The notes: generated from the sequence alone by a model not told the origin. DNA of 17,221 nt from Pyrinomonadaceae bacterium (GCA_013812565.1 JACCTF010000212.1:1-17221), one strand, 5' to 3'; positions 1 through 7,030 are shown, numbered from the stretch's first letter. Numbers and translations are program-made.

Positions 1-772
1 CTCTGGGACTGCCGGTCTGTACGTCGCGTCCTTTGACGGTAATGCTATGCAGTGGGTCCTGCGGCTCTATGGCCGATCCCAGTTCGATCTTCAAACGTTC
101 TGCTGTCGGTGGGCCGATGATCAACCCGCGGAAACGACGCAACCGGGCCATGATCGCCGCATCGATGTCGGAACTCCCGATCCTTTCAGCATGCGCGTGA
201 ACAATCGCGCCACGGGCGACCACCGCAATGTTTGTGGTGCCCCCGCCAATGTCCGCCACGGCCGAGGCGTGTTTGTCCTCTGTGCTGACCCCGGCGCCAA
301 TCGCCGCCCCAAGCCCCCCTTCAACCATGTACACGCGGCCGATGTGCGCGTTCTCCGCCGCGGTGAGAAGCGCGCGTTGCTCAACCTGCGTGACGCCAGA
401 AAGCACGCTCATCACAGCGCGGCGGCTGAAATGCGAGAAGCCGCTGCGCGCCATACGCACAAAGTGGTCAAGCATCTTCTGCGTTCTCTCAAAGTCGGCC
501 ACGACTCCATCTATCAACGGGGCAATCACTGCAACGTCACGCGCTTCGCGGCCTTGCATCTGTTGAGCTTCACGCCCTATCGCCACCACCTCGCCGGTGA
601 TTTTATTGATGGCAACCACCGATGGTTCATCAACAATGATACCGCGTCCGCGCACGGCAATGATTGTGCTGGCGGATCCCATGTCGATCGACATGGAATC
701 GGAAACAAGATTGCGCAGCGCGTTGAAGCGCATGAAGGAGCGGGTTTTTTGCATGAACGAGTATGATGACAT
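1..772 (-). CDS. mreB: MreB-like bacterial actin homologue (partial, C-terminus beyond the left edge)
   Basis: Reading the minus strand from the ATG at 772-770 gives 257 residues without a stop, to the window edge. MreB is a cytoplasmic actin-like ATPase that assembles on the inner membrane and guides elongation of the cell wall. Family features seen in order: D30-MGSAST (phosphate 1 loop, usually DLGTANT), GRGIIVDEPSVVAI at 42-55, DGVVADF at 88-94, VEQRALL at 130-136, DIGGGTTNIAVV at 174-185 (phosphate 2 loop), and PTAERLKIELGSA at 222-234. Typical MreB has about 340-350 residues, so roughly three quarters is present. An oddity is VEGGLGAAIGAG at 150-161 where the family has IEEPMAAAIGAG, so the second Glu is Gly. 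No good Shine-Dalgarno sequence precedes 772. Met14 (codon at 733-731) would give a more usual N-terminus. A divergent paralogue is likely, and I cannot tell whether it is the main mreB. Confidence 0.93.
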   Translation of the reverse strand, partial: MSSYSFMQKTRSFMRFNALRNLVSDSMSIDMGSASTIIAVRGRGIIVDEPSVVAINKITGEVVAIGREAQQMQGREARDVAVIAPLIDGVVADFERTQKMLDHFVRMARSGFSHFSRRAVMSVLSGVTQVEQRALLTAAENAHIGRVYMVEGGLGAAIGAGVSTEDKHASAVADIGGGTTNIAVVARGAIVHAHAERIGSSDIDAAIMARLRRFRGLIIGPPTAERLKIELGSAIEPQDPLHSITVKGRDVQTGSPR

Positions 773-828
773 ATCGATGTTTGGGGGTTAGCGGACGGTG
801 GTTGCCGAGATAATTTTGCCTTCTTCAA

Positions 829-1359
829 TTACTTGTATTGCTGTTTCGCTTTTTGCAGGACCACATGACCTTCGTGTTTTGCTCCCGGGTGATTTAAACG
901 TGCCAAAATCTCCTTCTTCACGTATTGGTCAAACAGCCACGGCGTAATGATGCAAATACCCGGTCTTTTAGCACCGCCCTGATTGTTGCTGCAAATCGCT
1001 GTTCCGTTGATACGGACGAAACCTTCACTGTGCTTTCTATATGCCTGGATGTAGGATGCCCGCCATTCGTTTGAACTTAAATGGCCTCCTGGCACGCGGA
1101 TAAAAGTGTCCGGAAGTTGTGGAGGGAAAGGACATTGCTGTCGAAGAACAGCCGGATCTGTGCCTGTGCGGAGAAGGGCCATTGAAAGTTCCTCGGAACA
1201 ACGTAAGCGCTCTAGACTGCTGTTCCTCATACGGAAAAAGCTCGTAAGTGCGAGCCAGGATTCCAATTCTACAACCAAAGCCCGCTTGATGCTAGAGGCT
1301 TGAACAATCGGTGGTAAACCAACTTTGTTACTTATGGGCGCTTTGGCAAATCCCGACAT
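829..1359 (-). CDS. Hypothetical protein, 176 aa, upstream of the MreB-like gene
   Basis: An ATG at 1359-1357 opens 176 codons ending in TAA, 56 bp before the mreB-like start on the same strand, so the two may be co-transcribed. I recognise no family. The N-terminal half is mixed (residues 20-60 contain several Leu/Arg and could be helical). The C-terminal half (about 90-176) reads like a folded domain rich in Gly, aromatic and basic residues, with two Cys (in AICSNN and GICIIT) and a Lys/Gln-rich tail. No signal peptide or membrane segment is evident. No Shine-Dalgarno sequence is visible, and the region is more AT-rich than the core genes, which lowers confidence. No better ORF covers this stretch on either strand. 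Confidence 0.45.
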   Translation of the reverse strand: MSGFAKAPISNKVGLPPIVQASSIKRALVVELESWLALTSFFRMRNSSLERLRCSEELSMALLRTGTDPAVLRQQCPFPPQLPDTFIRVPGGHLSSNEWRASYIQAYRKHSEGFVRINGTAICSNNQGGAKRPGICIITPWLFDQYVKKEILARLNHPGAKHEGHVVLQKAKQQYK

Positions 1360-1497
1360 TTTTGCGGTGTGTGAACGTTAGGCGACATCCTGCTTCAGCG
1401 TCTTGTAACATTTCGTTAACCTCCTTTATCTACAATGTCAGCCGTCTAGTAGACCCAGTTCTTAGCATCTCTTGGTCGAAGGAGCGCTCTGAATCTT

Positions 1498-1731
1498 ATG
1501 TCCATAGCCCATGAGTTGAGTAGCGATGTTGCCGCTGCAGTCTTTGTGCGCAAAGAAGGCGAAGCTAAAGCAGACACCAAAGTCCTAACAGAGATCGTGC
1601 TTCAGTTCCATTCCACGGTGCGCGGTTTAACAATCAAGGCCCGCGAGCGCCGACGCGCTCAACTTATTGCTCCGCCACTATCCACCCCCTCATCTTCTAG
1701 CAACAATAAGACTGCTTCCAGCAGTCGTTGA
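1498..1731 (+). CDS. Small hypothetical protein, 77 aa
   Basis: The ORF starts at ATG 1498 with an AAGGAG sequence at about 1479-1484, 13 bases before the start, which is longer than ideal. The product has a plausible globular part (residues 1-55, with charged and hydrophobic alternation, including KVLTEIVLQFHSTVRGLTIKARERRRAQ) and a Ser/Thr/Pro-rich tail (about 58-77). No family is recognised. There is no signal peptide and no membrane segment. It is divergent from the 829-1359 minus-strand gene, and the roughly 138 bp between them would have to hold both promoters. It could be a spurious ORF; the amphipathic look of the first 55 residues is the main support. Confidence 0.4.
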   Translation: MSIAHELSSDVAAAVFVRKEGEAKADTKVLTEIVLQFHSTVRGLTIKARERRRAQLIAPPLSTPSSSSNNKTASSSR

Positions 1732-1972
1732 TTCACCTAACACTCGAGTCGCCGCACCCCTACCTTCGCATAGTTCGCACCGAAACGGCTGCAATGCGCC
1801 TGCCTATCAAAATACCGATCATCAACACATCGATAAACAGCCGCCCCAAAATCTAACAATCAGCCAGCACCTGCACCGCACGTTGTTCAGCGGTATGCAT
1901 CTGGATTCCAAAGCTCGCGTTCACCGCGCTATCAACTCTGTAGGCATCAGTCCCTAGCAAAATGTCTGCTGC

Positions 1973-2018
1973 AACTTGTGCTTCGCCGCAGAGTTACGCT
2001 ACGAGGCGCCCACAAGTT
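1973..2018. repeat. Inverted repeat / hairpin (8 + 4 bp stem)
   Basis: AACTTGTG at 1973-1980 pairs perfectly with CACAAGTT at 2011-2018. Inside it CGCC (1984-1987) pairs with GGCG (2005-2008), leaving a 17-nt apical loop and small internal bulges. A second hairpin follows at 2037-2059. There is no T-run after it, so a simple intrinsic terminator is not supported. It could be part of a structured RNA. Confidence 0.5.
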
Positions 2019-2036
2019 TCAGCCGCTTTGCAGAGG

Positions 2037-2059
2037 GACTGCGCGGGTTCCAAGCAGTC
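2037..2059. repeat. Inverted repeat / hairpin (6 bp stem)
   Basis: GACTGC at 2037-2042 is the exact reverse complement of GCAGTC at 2054-2059, with an 11-nt loop. It sits 18 bp after the 1973-2018 hairpin. The stem is short, so chance is possible. Confidence 0.35.
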
Positions 2060-2291
2060 ACTAAGAGCTTCGATCTTGTAACAATCATTTAAGGTAGCAT
2101 TCACGCCGCCTTAACTTCCCTACGCTAACTTCTCTTCTTAACGAACACTAATTCATTACGCACTTCTAGCTGAATCAGAGTTCTACAAGTTCACGGTTCA
2201 GCAATCTATGTTTGGACAGACAAGTCGTTAGTTATCAACAACACGTCTCACTAACTAGGGAAGTTCACAATGCTTTCTAAAAGACTTAAAC

Positions 2292-2322
2292 CGGCGGTTA
2301 TATCTTCACAGCCACACCGCCG
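2292..2322. repeat. Inverted repeat in the receptor leader (7 bp GC-rich stem)
   Basis: CGGCGGT at 2292-2298 and ACCGCCG at 2316-2322 are perfect reverse complements separated by 17 bases. It lies about 180 bp upstream of the receptor start. Its high GC in an AT-rich surrounding makes a stable RNA hairpin or a protein-binding site plausible. Confidence 0.45.
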
Positions 2323-2406
2323 CACACAACTTTGTTCAGATTTGTGTTACCGCACACCCTATTAACCAGGTCAGTCGGGTTTTGTCGTGTGCAACACTAC
2401 TTGGCG

Positions 2407-2425
2407 ATTTCTCCCAATGAGAAAT
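2407..2425. promoter_or_regulatory. Perfect 7-bp palindromic hairpin upstream of the receptor gene
   Basis: ATTTCTC at 2407-2413 and GAGAAAT at 2419-2425 form a perfect stem with a 5-nt CCAAT loop. It ends three bases before the tandem duplication at 2429. The position, about 75 bp before the receptor start, suits an operator or an RNA leader structure. The function is inferred from position only. Confidence 0.4.
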
Positions 2426-2428
2426 GTG

Positions 2429-2466
2429 CTGGCGTCAATTCTACTCACTGGCGTCAATTCTACTCA
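2429..2466 (+). repeat. Perfect 19-bp tandem duplication in the receptor leader
   Basis: CTGGCGTCAATTCTACTCA occurs twice without any gap or mismatch, at 2429-2447 and 2448-2466, ending 32 bp before the receptor ATG. A perfect head-to-tail copy suggests a recent slippage duplication or paired regulator-binding sites. Confidence 0.9.
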
Positions 2467-2487
2467 TAAGCTTTTTTCTAAGCACAT

Positions 2488-2492
2488 AGGAG
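2488..2492 (+). promoter_or_regulatory. Ribosome binding site of the outer-membrane receptor gene
   Basis: AGGAG ends six bases before the ATG at 2499. It fixes this start and rules out the overlapping short ORF that begins at 2387. Confidence 0.8.
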
Positions 2493-2498
2493 ATACAA

Positions 2499-5400
2499 AT
2501 GAAATCCACCAAACAGCAGAAAGCAAAGATGATCTCCGGGAGAGCGGTAAACGCTTTGTTGCTGTTGCTGTTGCTCGGAGCGAGTTTAGCTTTTCCCACC
2601 GACACTTGGGCGCAAGTTCAAGCTACCGGCAGCATCAGCGGCACCGTGCTAGACCCGAACAGCGCGGCCCTGTCTGGCGTGCAGATCACCGTCACTAACC
2701 CGGCGACGGGCCTCACGCGCGAAGCCACGACCGACGACGAGGGGCGCTATCGCATCCCCGTGCTGCCGACCGGCACTTACCAAGTTAAGTTCACGCAAAC
2801 CGGCTTCTCCACCGCTCAAGTTGACAATGTGATTGTGGAAGCCGCCGTGCCGCGCACGGTTGATCAAGCCTTGCAAGTCGGCACTGTCGGCGAAACCGTC
2901 AACATCCTTGAAAGTGGAGCGCTGATTACGCCGGAGACGGCGACCACCGCTCGCTCGATCAATGCCGAGGAGATCGTGCAGGTGCCGACTTCGACGAGTC
3001 TCTTCTTCAACGGCATCGACGCGACCAACATCACGTCGAACGAAGGCTCGTTGAACGACAACATCGCGCCCGCGCCGGAGACGTTAGAAGAGGTGAAACT
3101 GCAAACAAGCCTCTATGACGCTTCGACGGGGCGTTCGGGCGGCGGCAACTTCCAACTCATCAGCAGGTCAGGCACGAACAGTTTCCACGGCTCGGCCTAC
3201 TACTTCTTGCAGAACGAGAAACTGAACGCCAACGACTTCTTCTTCAACCGGGACGGCATCGAGCGTCCGCGTGCTCGCCGCAATGAAGGCGGCTTCACCG
3301 TCGGGGGTCCTATCATCCCGGATCGGTTCTTCTTCTTCGGCGGCTACCAGCGCACGCAAGCCTCGACCGGCCTTGTCCCGACCGCTTCGAGTCAAACAAC
3401 GCTGCCGCGTGCGCTTGGACGTATTAACGGCGCACGCACGGCGGAAAACATCGTCGCCGCGTTTCGCGCCGACAATCCGGCGTTTCCTCTCACGCCAGCG
3501 CAAGTCTCGCCGCTCGCCCTGCAACTTCTCAACACGATCAACCCCGTAACCGGAGACTTTATCGTTCCTAGCCCGCGCTCCAATGCGCGTTCCGTCGGAG
3601 TTGATCAAAGCGTCGCGCTCACTCTTCCCGGACTTACGGGCAACATCGGTGGCGGCAATCCGCTCGTCCGCCAACGTAACGTCTTCCCGGCGGAGTTCGA
3701 GCAGGATCAATTCACCATCAAGCTCGACGGGCAGCTTACGACCAACAATCGTTTGAGCGGCACGTTCTTCTTCGCCAACTTCCCCGGCTTCGATCCGTTT
3801 ACTGAACCTAACGCGCAAGCATCACCATTCCAGCTCCGGCGCGATGACAGCAATCGCACGCTGGCGATCTCCGACACACATATCTTCGGTGCGAGCCTGA
3901 TCAACGAAGCGCGCTTCGGCTACTTCTCCTTAAACAACACGCGCCGCCTCGATGACCCATTTCTCACGCCGGAACTTACCGGCGAAGCGTTCGGCATCGT
4001 CAACCCGGCGCTGCGCTTCGACGACAGCCCCGGCACGCGCCGCTTAGGTCACTTCGTCGGCAGAAACAACATCTCCGGCTTTGCTTTTGGCGGTCCAAAT
4101 GATTCGTTCAACCAACGCGATCAGAAAACATTCAGCTTCTCCGATAACGTGACCTTTACCACCGGCGCACATACCTTCCGTTTCGGCGGCGAGTACAAGC
4201 GGCAAGCCTACGACACCAACCTGCCAGAAGAACAGGCGACCGAGTTCGAAAAATTCGATAACTTTACGCAGTTCCTGCTTGGTCGGGCGACCGAAGCCGA
4301 CACGCAGTTCGGCACCACGCAGAAGGAGTTCCGCTTCAGCGACGCAAGCGGCTATATCGCCGACGATTTCAAAGTCACCCCTAGCTTGACCTTAAACTTA
4401 GGACTACGCTACGAGTTCTACGGACTTCCGACCGAGCGGAACGGTCGCATCGGCAACTTCGATCCGAGCCTTATCACGAGCACGGAGAATCCGCTTGCCG
4501 GATTCATCATTCCCTCGAACGTGCAATCGACCGGTTTCAAAGCTGTTGATGATGCGATTGCCGCGACGACCAAAGTTAACAACAAGCACACCTTGAATGG
4601 TCAGGACACGAACAACTTCGCGCCGCGCTTCGGCTTTGCCTACAGCCCCGGGCGCTTCAACAACAAGGTCGTGCTGCGCGGCGGCTACGGCATCTTTTAT
4701 GATCGCCCGTCGACGGCATTCATCAACACGATCTTCAGCAACTACCCGTTCCTGCGCGAAATCGAAGTCACGGCGGGCGCGCCGAACATCCCGATCCAGA
4801 GCGCGTTCTCGACGCAAGTGCCGCTGACGGATCTCGGACTAAATAACTTTCTGCCCGCGCGCATCGTGTACGAAGGAGCCGGAACATTCAGAATTCGCGA
4901 CAACACCGGCGTGCGTGTGACACCTGTGATCGGCTCTAACGGGCAGAACACGCTCAACCCGACGGATCTGGCGACAGGACAGCCGATCCTCGGCAACATC
5001 GCTGAAACCTTCGAGTTCCGCGCCATCGACCGCGACCTGCGAACGCCTTATATCCAGCAGTACAACCTCGGCGTGCAGTACGAGTTCGCACGCGACACAC
5101 TCATTGAAGTGCGTTACGTTGGCACGAAGGGCACGAAACTGTTGCAAGCCGTCGCCCTCAATCAGGGCTATGACTTCAACGATCCCAACACGCCGGATTA
5201 CGTTTATGGGCGCTTCACTCAAGCCTATGAGACGGCTTATAACGGCGCGCGGACGAGACTCGCGGCTGGACAACTCACACAGGCGCAGTTCAACACCGCT
5301 TTCCCGAACGGCGCATTGCGTCCGGGCGCGACAGCGCGCGAGCGTGGCACCGGCGTCGCTTTCGGCTTCAACAACGTGCTGACCGGTAACACGCGCGACC

Positions 5401-6314
5401 TCAACTTAACGACCAACTCGACGGTCAACGCAGCGGGAGTCATCAGCGGCGGCACGATCCTCGGCTTCGAGGCGCGCACACCGATCCTCGGCTTCAACGT
5501 CCCCGAAGCGTTGTTCTTGCGCTCGGACGGCACGTCGAACTACAACGCGCTGCAAATCAACTTTGCTCGTCGCTTGTCGCGCGGGCTTCAGTTCAACACT
5601 TCTTACACCTTCTCGAAGTCCATCGACACCAGTTCTGTTGACCCCGGCTCGACCGCCGGCGGCGGTCGTCCCGACGTGCCGAACGCCGGGTTCATCGTGC
5701 AGGGCAATTCCTACGATCCGGGTAACAACCGCGCGCTTTCGGACTTCGACCGGACGCACCGCGTCAGCGCGAGCTTCGTCTACAACATTCCGACCTTCGG
5801 CAACACGTCGCGCTTGTTGAGCGGCTTCCAGCTCGCCGGCTTTGTGCAAGCGCAGTCGGGCACGCCGTTCACGATCTTCTCGCCGGAACCGGAAGCAGGC
5901 AACGTCGCGGCGCTCGCGACGCTTCGTAACGGTGCAGGCGGAATCTTCCGCCTCGGCTTCGGACGCCCGAACTTGGTTGGCACGTTGGAAGAATTACGTC
6001 AGGGTGGCAACGGCGTTGACGAAGCGTACTTTAACAGCAGCGTGCTCGCTTCACCGCTCGGCGGCTTCGGCACCCTCGGCAGAAACGTGCTGCGTGGGCC
6101 GACGCAGAAACGCTTCGATCTGAGTCTTTCTAAGACTACGCGCATCACCGAAGGCACGAGCTTCGAGATTCGCGCCGATGCCTTCAACATCTTCAACAAT
6201 GTCAACTTCGCCAATCCGAGCGGTGACATCTCGGACAGCACAGACTTTGGTTTCACTACCAACACCATCGGCGGTCCCCGCGTCGTGCAGTTTGGCGCCA
6301 AATTCAGGTTTTAG
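2499..6314 (+). CDS. TonB-dependent receptor-like outer-membrane protein (Oar-like) with carboxypeptidase regulatory-like domain
   Basis: The 1271-aa product starts with a basic N-terminus and a Leu-rich signal peptide (about residues 11-38, likely cleaved after TWA). It continues with a carboxypeptidase-regulatory-like beta-sandwich (about 43-130: GSISGTVLDPNSAALSGVQITVTN, then DDEGRYRIPVLPTGTYQV). A short plug-like segment follows (about 150-225, with LEEVKLQTSLYDASTGRSGGG), then a long beta-barrel ending in the terminal aromatic pattern VVQFGAKFRF. YNALQINFARRLSRGLQFNTSYTFSKSID near residue 1010-1040 is typical of acidobacterial members. Such proteins sit in the outer membrane and probably take up large or scarce substrates; the ligand is unknown. 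The plug appears about 50 residues shorter than usual, joining VPTSTS directly to LFFNGIDATN at about 167. The gene stands alone with a strong RBS and hairpins behind it. Confidence 0.93.
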   Translation: MKSTKQQKAKMISGRAVNALLLLLLLGASLAFPTDTWAQVQATGSISGTVLDPNSAALSGVQITVTNPATGLTREATTDDEGRYRIPVLPTGTYQVKFTQTGFSTAQVDNVIVEAAVPRTVDQALQVGTVGETVNILESGALITPETATTARSINAEEIVQVPTSTSLFFNGIDATNITSNEGSLNDNIAPAPETLEEVKLQTSLYDASTGRSGGGNFQLISRSGTNSFHGSAYYFLQNEKLNANDFFFNRDGIERPRARRNEGGFTVGGPIIPDRFFFFGGYQRTQASTGLVPTASSQTTLPRALGRINGARTAENIVAAFRADNPAFPLTPAQVSPLALQLLNTINPVTGDFIVPSPRSNARSVGVDQSVALTLPGLTGNIGGGNPLVRQRNVFPAEFEQDQFTIKLDGQLTTNNRLSGTFFFANFPGFDPFTEPNAQASPFQLRRDDSNRTLAISDTHIFGASLINEARFGYFSLNNTRRLDDPFLTPELTGEAFGIVNPALRFDDSPGTRRLGHFVGRNNISGFAFGGPNDSFNQRDQKTFSFSDNVTFTTGAHTFRFGGEYKRQAYDTNLPEEQATEFEKFDNFTQFLLGRATEADTQFGTTQKEFRFSDASGYIADDFKVTPSLTLNLGLRYEFYGLPTERNGRIGNFDPSLITSTENPLAGFIIPSNVQSTGFKAVDDAIAATTKVNNKHTLNGQDTNNFAPRFGFAYSPGRFNNKVVLRGGYGIFYDRPSTAFINTIFSNYPFLREIEVTAGAPNIPIQSAFSTQVPLTDLGLNNFLPARIVYEGAGTFRIRDNTGVRVTPVIGSNGQNTLNPTDLATGQPILGNIAETFEFRAIDRDLRTPYIQQYNLGVQYEFARDTLIEVRYVGTKGTKLLQAVALNQGYDFNDPNTPDYVYGRFTQAYETAYNGARTRLAAGQLTQAQFNTAFPNGALRPGATARERGTGVAFGFNNVLTGNTRDLNLTTNSTVNAAGVISGGTILGFEARTPILGFNVPEALFLRSDGTSNYNALQINFARRLSRGLQFNTSYTFSKSIDTSSVDPGSTAGGGRPDVPNAGFIVQGNSYDPGNNRALSDFDRTHRVSASFVYNIPTFGNTSRLLSGFQLAGFVQAQSGTPFTIFSPEPEAGNVAALATLRNGAGGIFRLGFGRPNLVGTLEELRQGGNGVDEAYFNSSVLASPLGGFGTLGRNVLRGPTQKRFDLSLSKTTRITEGTSFEIRADAFNIFNNVNFANPSGDISDSTDFGFTTNTIGGPRVVQFGAKFRF

Positions 6315-6324
6315 TCCGCAAGGT

Positions 6325-6371
6325 CGGGACGCTACCGAGAGAAGTTTTCACTTCCACTCGGTAGCATCCCG
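6325..6371 (+). terminator. Long stem-loop after the receptor gene, probable terminator
   Basis: Bases 6325-6339 pair with 6357-6371 in a 15-bp stem with one mismatch (C against A), and GAAG/CTTC extends the helix inside the loop. It begins ten bases after the receptor stop. No clear T-run follows, so termination may be factor-assisted, or the hairpin may protect the mRNA 3' end. Confidence 0.65.
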
Positions 6372-6378
6372 CAGGCAA

Positions 6379-6401
6379 CTCCGCTTGTAAAGCAAGTGGA
6401 G
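6379..6401 (+). terminator. Second stem-loop, adjacent to the first
   Basis: CTCCGCTTG at 6379-6387 pairs with CAAGTGGAG at 6393-6401 with one G-T wobble and a 5-nt TAAAG loop. It lies seven bases after the first hairpin and 43 bp before the winged-helix gene. It argues against the in-frame GTG at 6396 as the start of that gene. Confidence 0.5.
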
Positions 6402-6443
6402 CTTCAGGCCATTTTCACGACCGCTTCAACGCAGAGAAGACAG

Positions 6444-6806
6444 ATGCCCGCAGAACTGACACCGATTGCCCGATTGACGCACCGCGCGCGAAACGTCGTC
6501 GGGGACGTTTATGATGACGGGTATTTGCGTGTCGAACACGATAACTACTATGTCGCCTGCGGCGGAAGCACGCTGCAACTTCCGCGCAAGGAGTTTCTGA
6601 TTGTCTCCAGACTCGCGCGCAACCCTGAACGCATCGTCGCTTCGGATGAGATTTGGCGACATGCCTGGGGGGGACGTGCGGCGTTCAATGCCGAGAGTTT
6701 GCATGTGCACATCTATCGTCTGCGCCGTAAGCTCGCGCCGCATGGTCTCCAAATCCAGACAATGGTCAACGTCGGTTATAGACTTCTGCTTGCTGCGCCT
6801 CGTTAA
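6444..6806 (+). CDS. Stand-alone OmpR/PhoB-type winged-helix DNA-binding protein
   Basis: The 120-aa product matches the C-terminal DNA-binding half of OmpR-family response regulators. It has a four-strand N-terminal sheet (LRVEHDNYYVACGGSTLQLPRKEF, about 28-51), the turn and helices around RNPERIVASDEIWRHAWG (59-76), the recognition helix NAESLHVHIYRLRRKL (about 82-97), and the closing wing MVNVGYRLL (107-115). There is no receiver domain, so it cannot be controlled by an aspartate phosphorylation of its own. The ATG at 6444 is preferred, with a weak GAGAAG upstream; the in-frame GTG at 6396 lies inside a hairpin. It sits between the receptor gene and the pst cluster and might regulate either, but nothing in the sequence decides this. 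Confidence 0.8.
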   Translation: MPAELTPIARLTHRARNVVGDVYDDGYLRVEHDNYYVACGGSTLQLPRKEFLIVSRLARNPERIVASDEIWRHAWGGRAAFNAESLHVHIYRLRRKLAPHGLQIQTMVNVGYRLLLAAPR

Positions 6807-6840
6807 GCGGAAGATGAAAGAGTCCGAATATGTTCAAAAC

Positions 6841-6869
6841 TTTAGATTTGGTTCAGGTATATGTAATAT
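6841..6869 (+). promoter_or_regulatory. Weak candidate promoter for the pst cluster, upstream of the MITE
   Basis: TTTAGA (6841-6846) and TAATAT (6864-6869) are separated by 17 bases and each match four of six consensus positions. It is the best sigma70-like pair I see between the winged-helix gene and pstS. If it is used, the MITE is transcribed as part of the pstS leader. I see no convincing Pho box. Confidence 0.22.
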
Positions 6870-6893
6870 GCTCAATCCAAGTTTTTGATTTTC

Positions 6894-7009
6894 AACCCTT
6901 AGGACTTACGCAGTTGAAGGAGACCCCTGATACAAACAAAGGACTTATCGAAATCACGACTTCCCGTAAGTTGTTGATTCTACGTCCAACTGCGTAACTC
7001 CTAACCCTT
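6894..7009. mobile_element. MITE-like element (6901-7002) with 7-bp flanking direct repeats
   Basis: AGGACTTACGCAGTTG at 6901-6916 is matched in reverse complement by CAACTGCGTAACTCCT at 6987-7002 with a single mismatch, giving 16-bp terminal inverted repeats around a 102-bp body. AACCCTT flanks it on both sides (6894-6900 and 7003-7009), as expected for a target-site duplication. The body contains no ORF. It is a non-autonomous element that would need a transposase encoded elsewhere. The parent IS family is not assigned. It abuts the first possible pstS start codon at 7010. Confidence 0.82.
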
Positions 7010-7030
7010 ATGAAATGTCAATTTGTAGCG

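Larger units (their letters stand above)
1732..2498. other. Long intergenic region without a convincing gene, with several hairpins
   Basis: About 770 bp of relatively AT-rich DNA lies between the 77-aa ORF and the receptor gene. The only ORF covering part of it (TTG at 1667, ending 1957) has low-complexity His/Pro/Ser composition and no start signal, so I do not call it. The region contains inverted repeats at 1973-2018, 2037-2059, 2292-2322 and 2407-2425 and a 19-bp tandem duplication at 2429-2466, listed separately. It may hold the promoter and a long leader of the receptor gene, a small RNA, or decayed sequence. Confidence 0.6.

Noticed and set aside
47..766. Long plus-strand ORF of 239 codons at the left end
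   Set aside because: It is antisense to the MreB-like gene, whose minus-strand reading shows all family motifs; the plus-strand product is His/Arg-rich with no family resemblance.
1667..1957. Plus-strand ORF of 96 codons
   Set aside because: TTG start without a ribosome binding site, and low-complexity His/Pro/Ser composition. It overlaps the more plausible 77-aa ORF.
2429..2466. CRISPR-like repeat
   Set aside because: There are only two copies, directly abutting without spacers, and no cas genes are present.
3168..3818. Minus-strand ORF of 216 codons
   Set aside because: It lies inside the receptor gene and has Arg/Val/Glu-rich shadow composition.
6807..7030. Pho box upstream of pstS
   Set aside because: A TGTCA occurs at 7016-7020, but no second CTGTCA-like half-site lies at the expected 11-bp spacing, so no Pho box is claimed.
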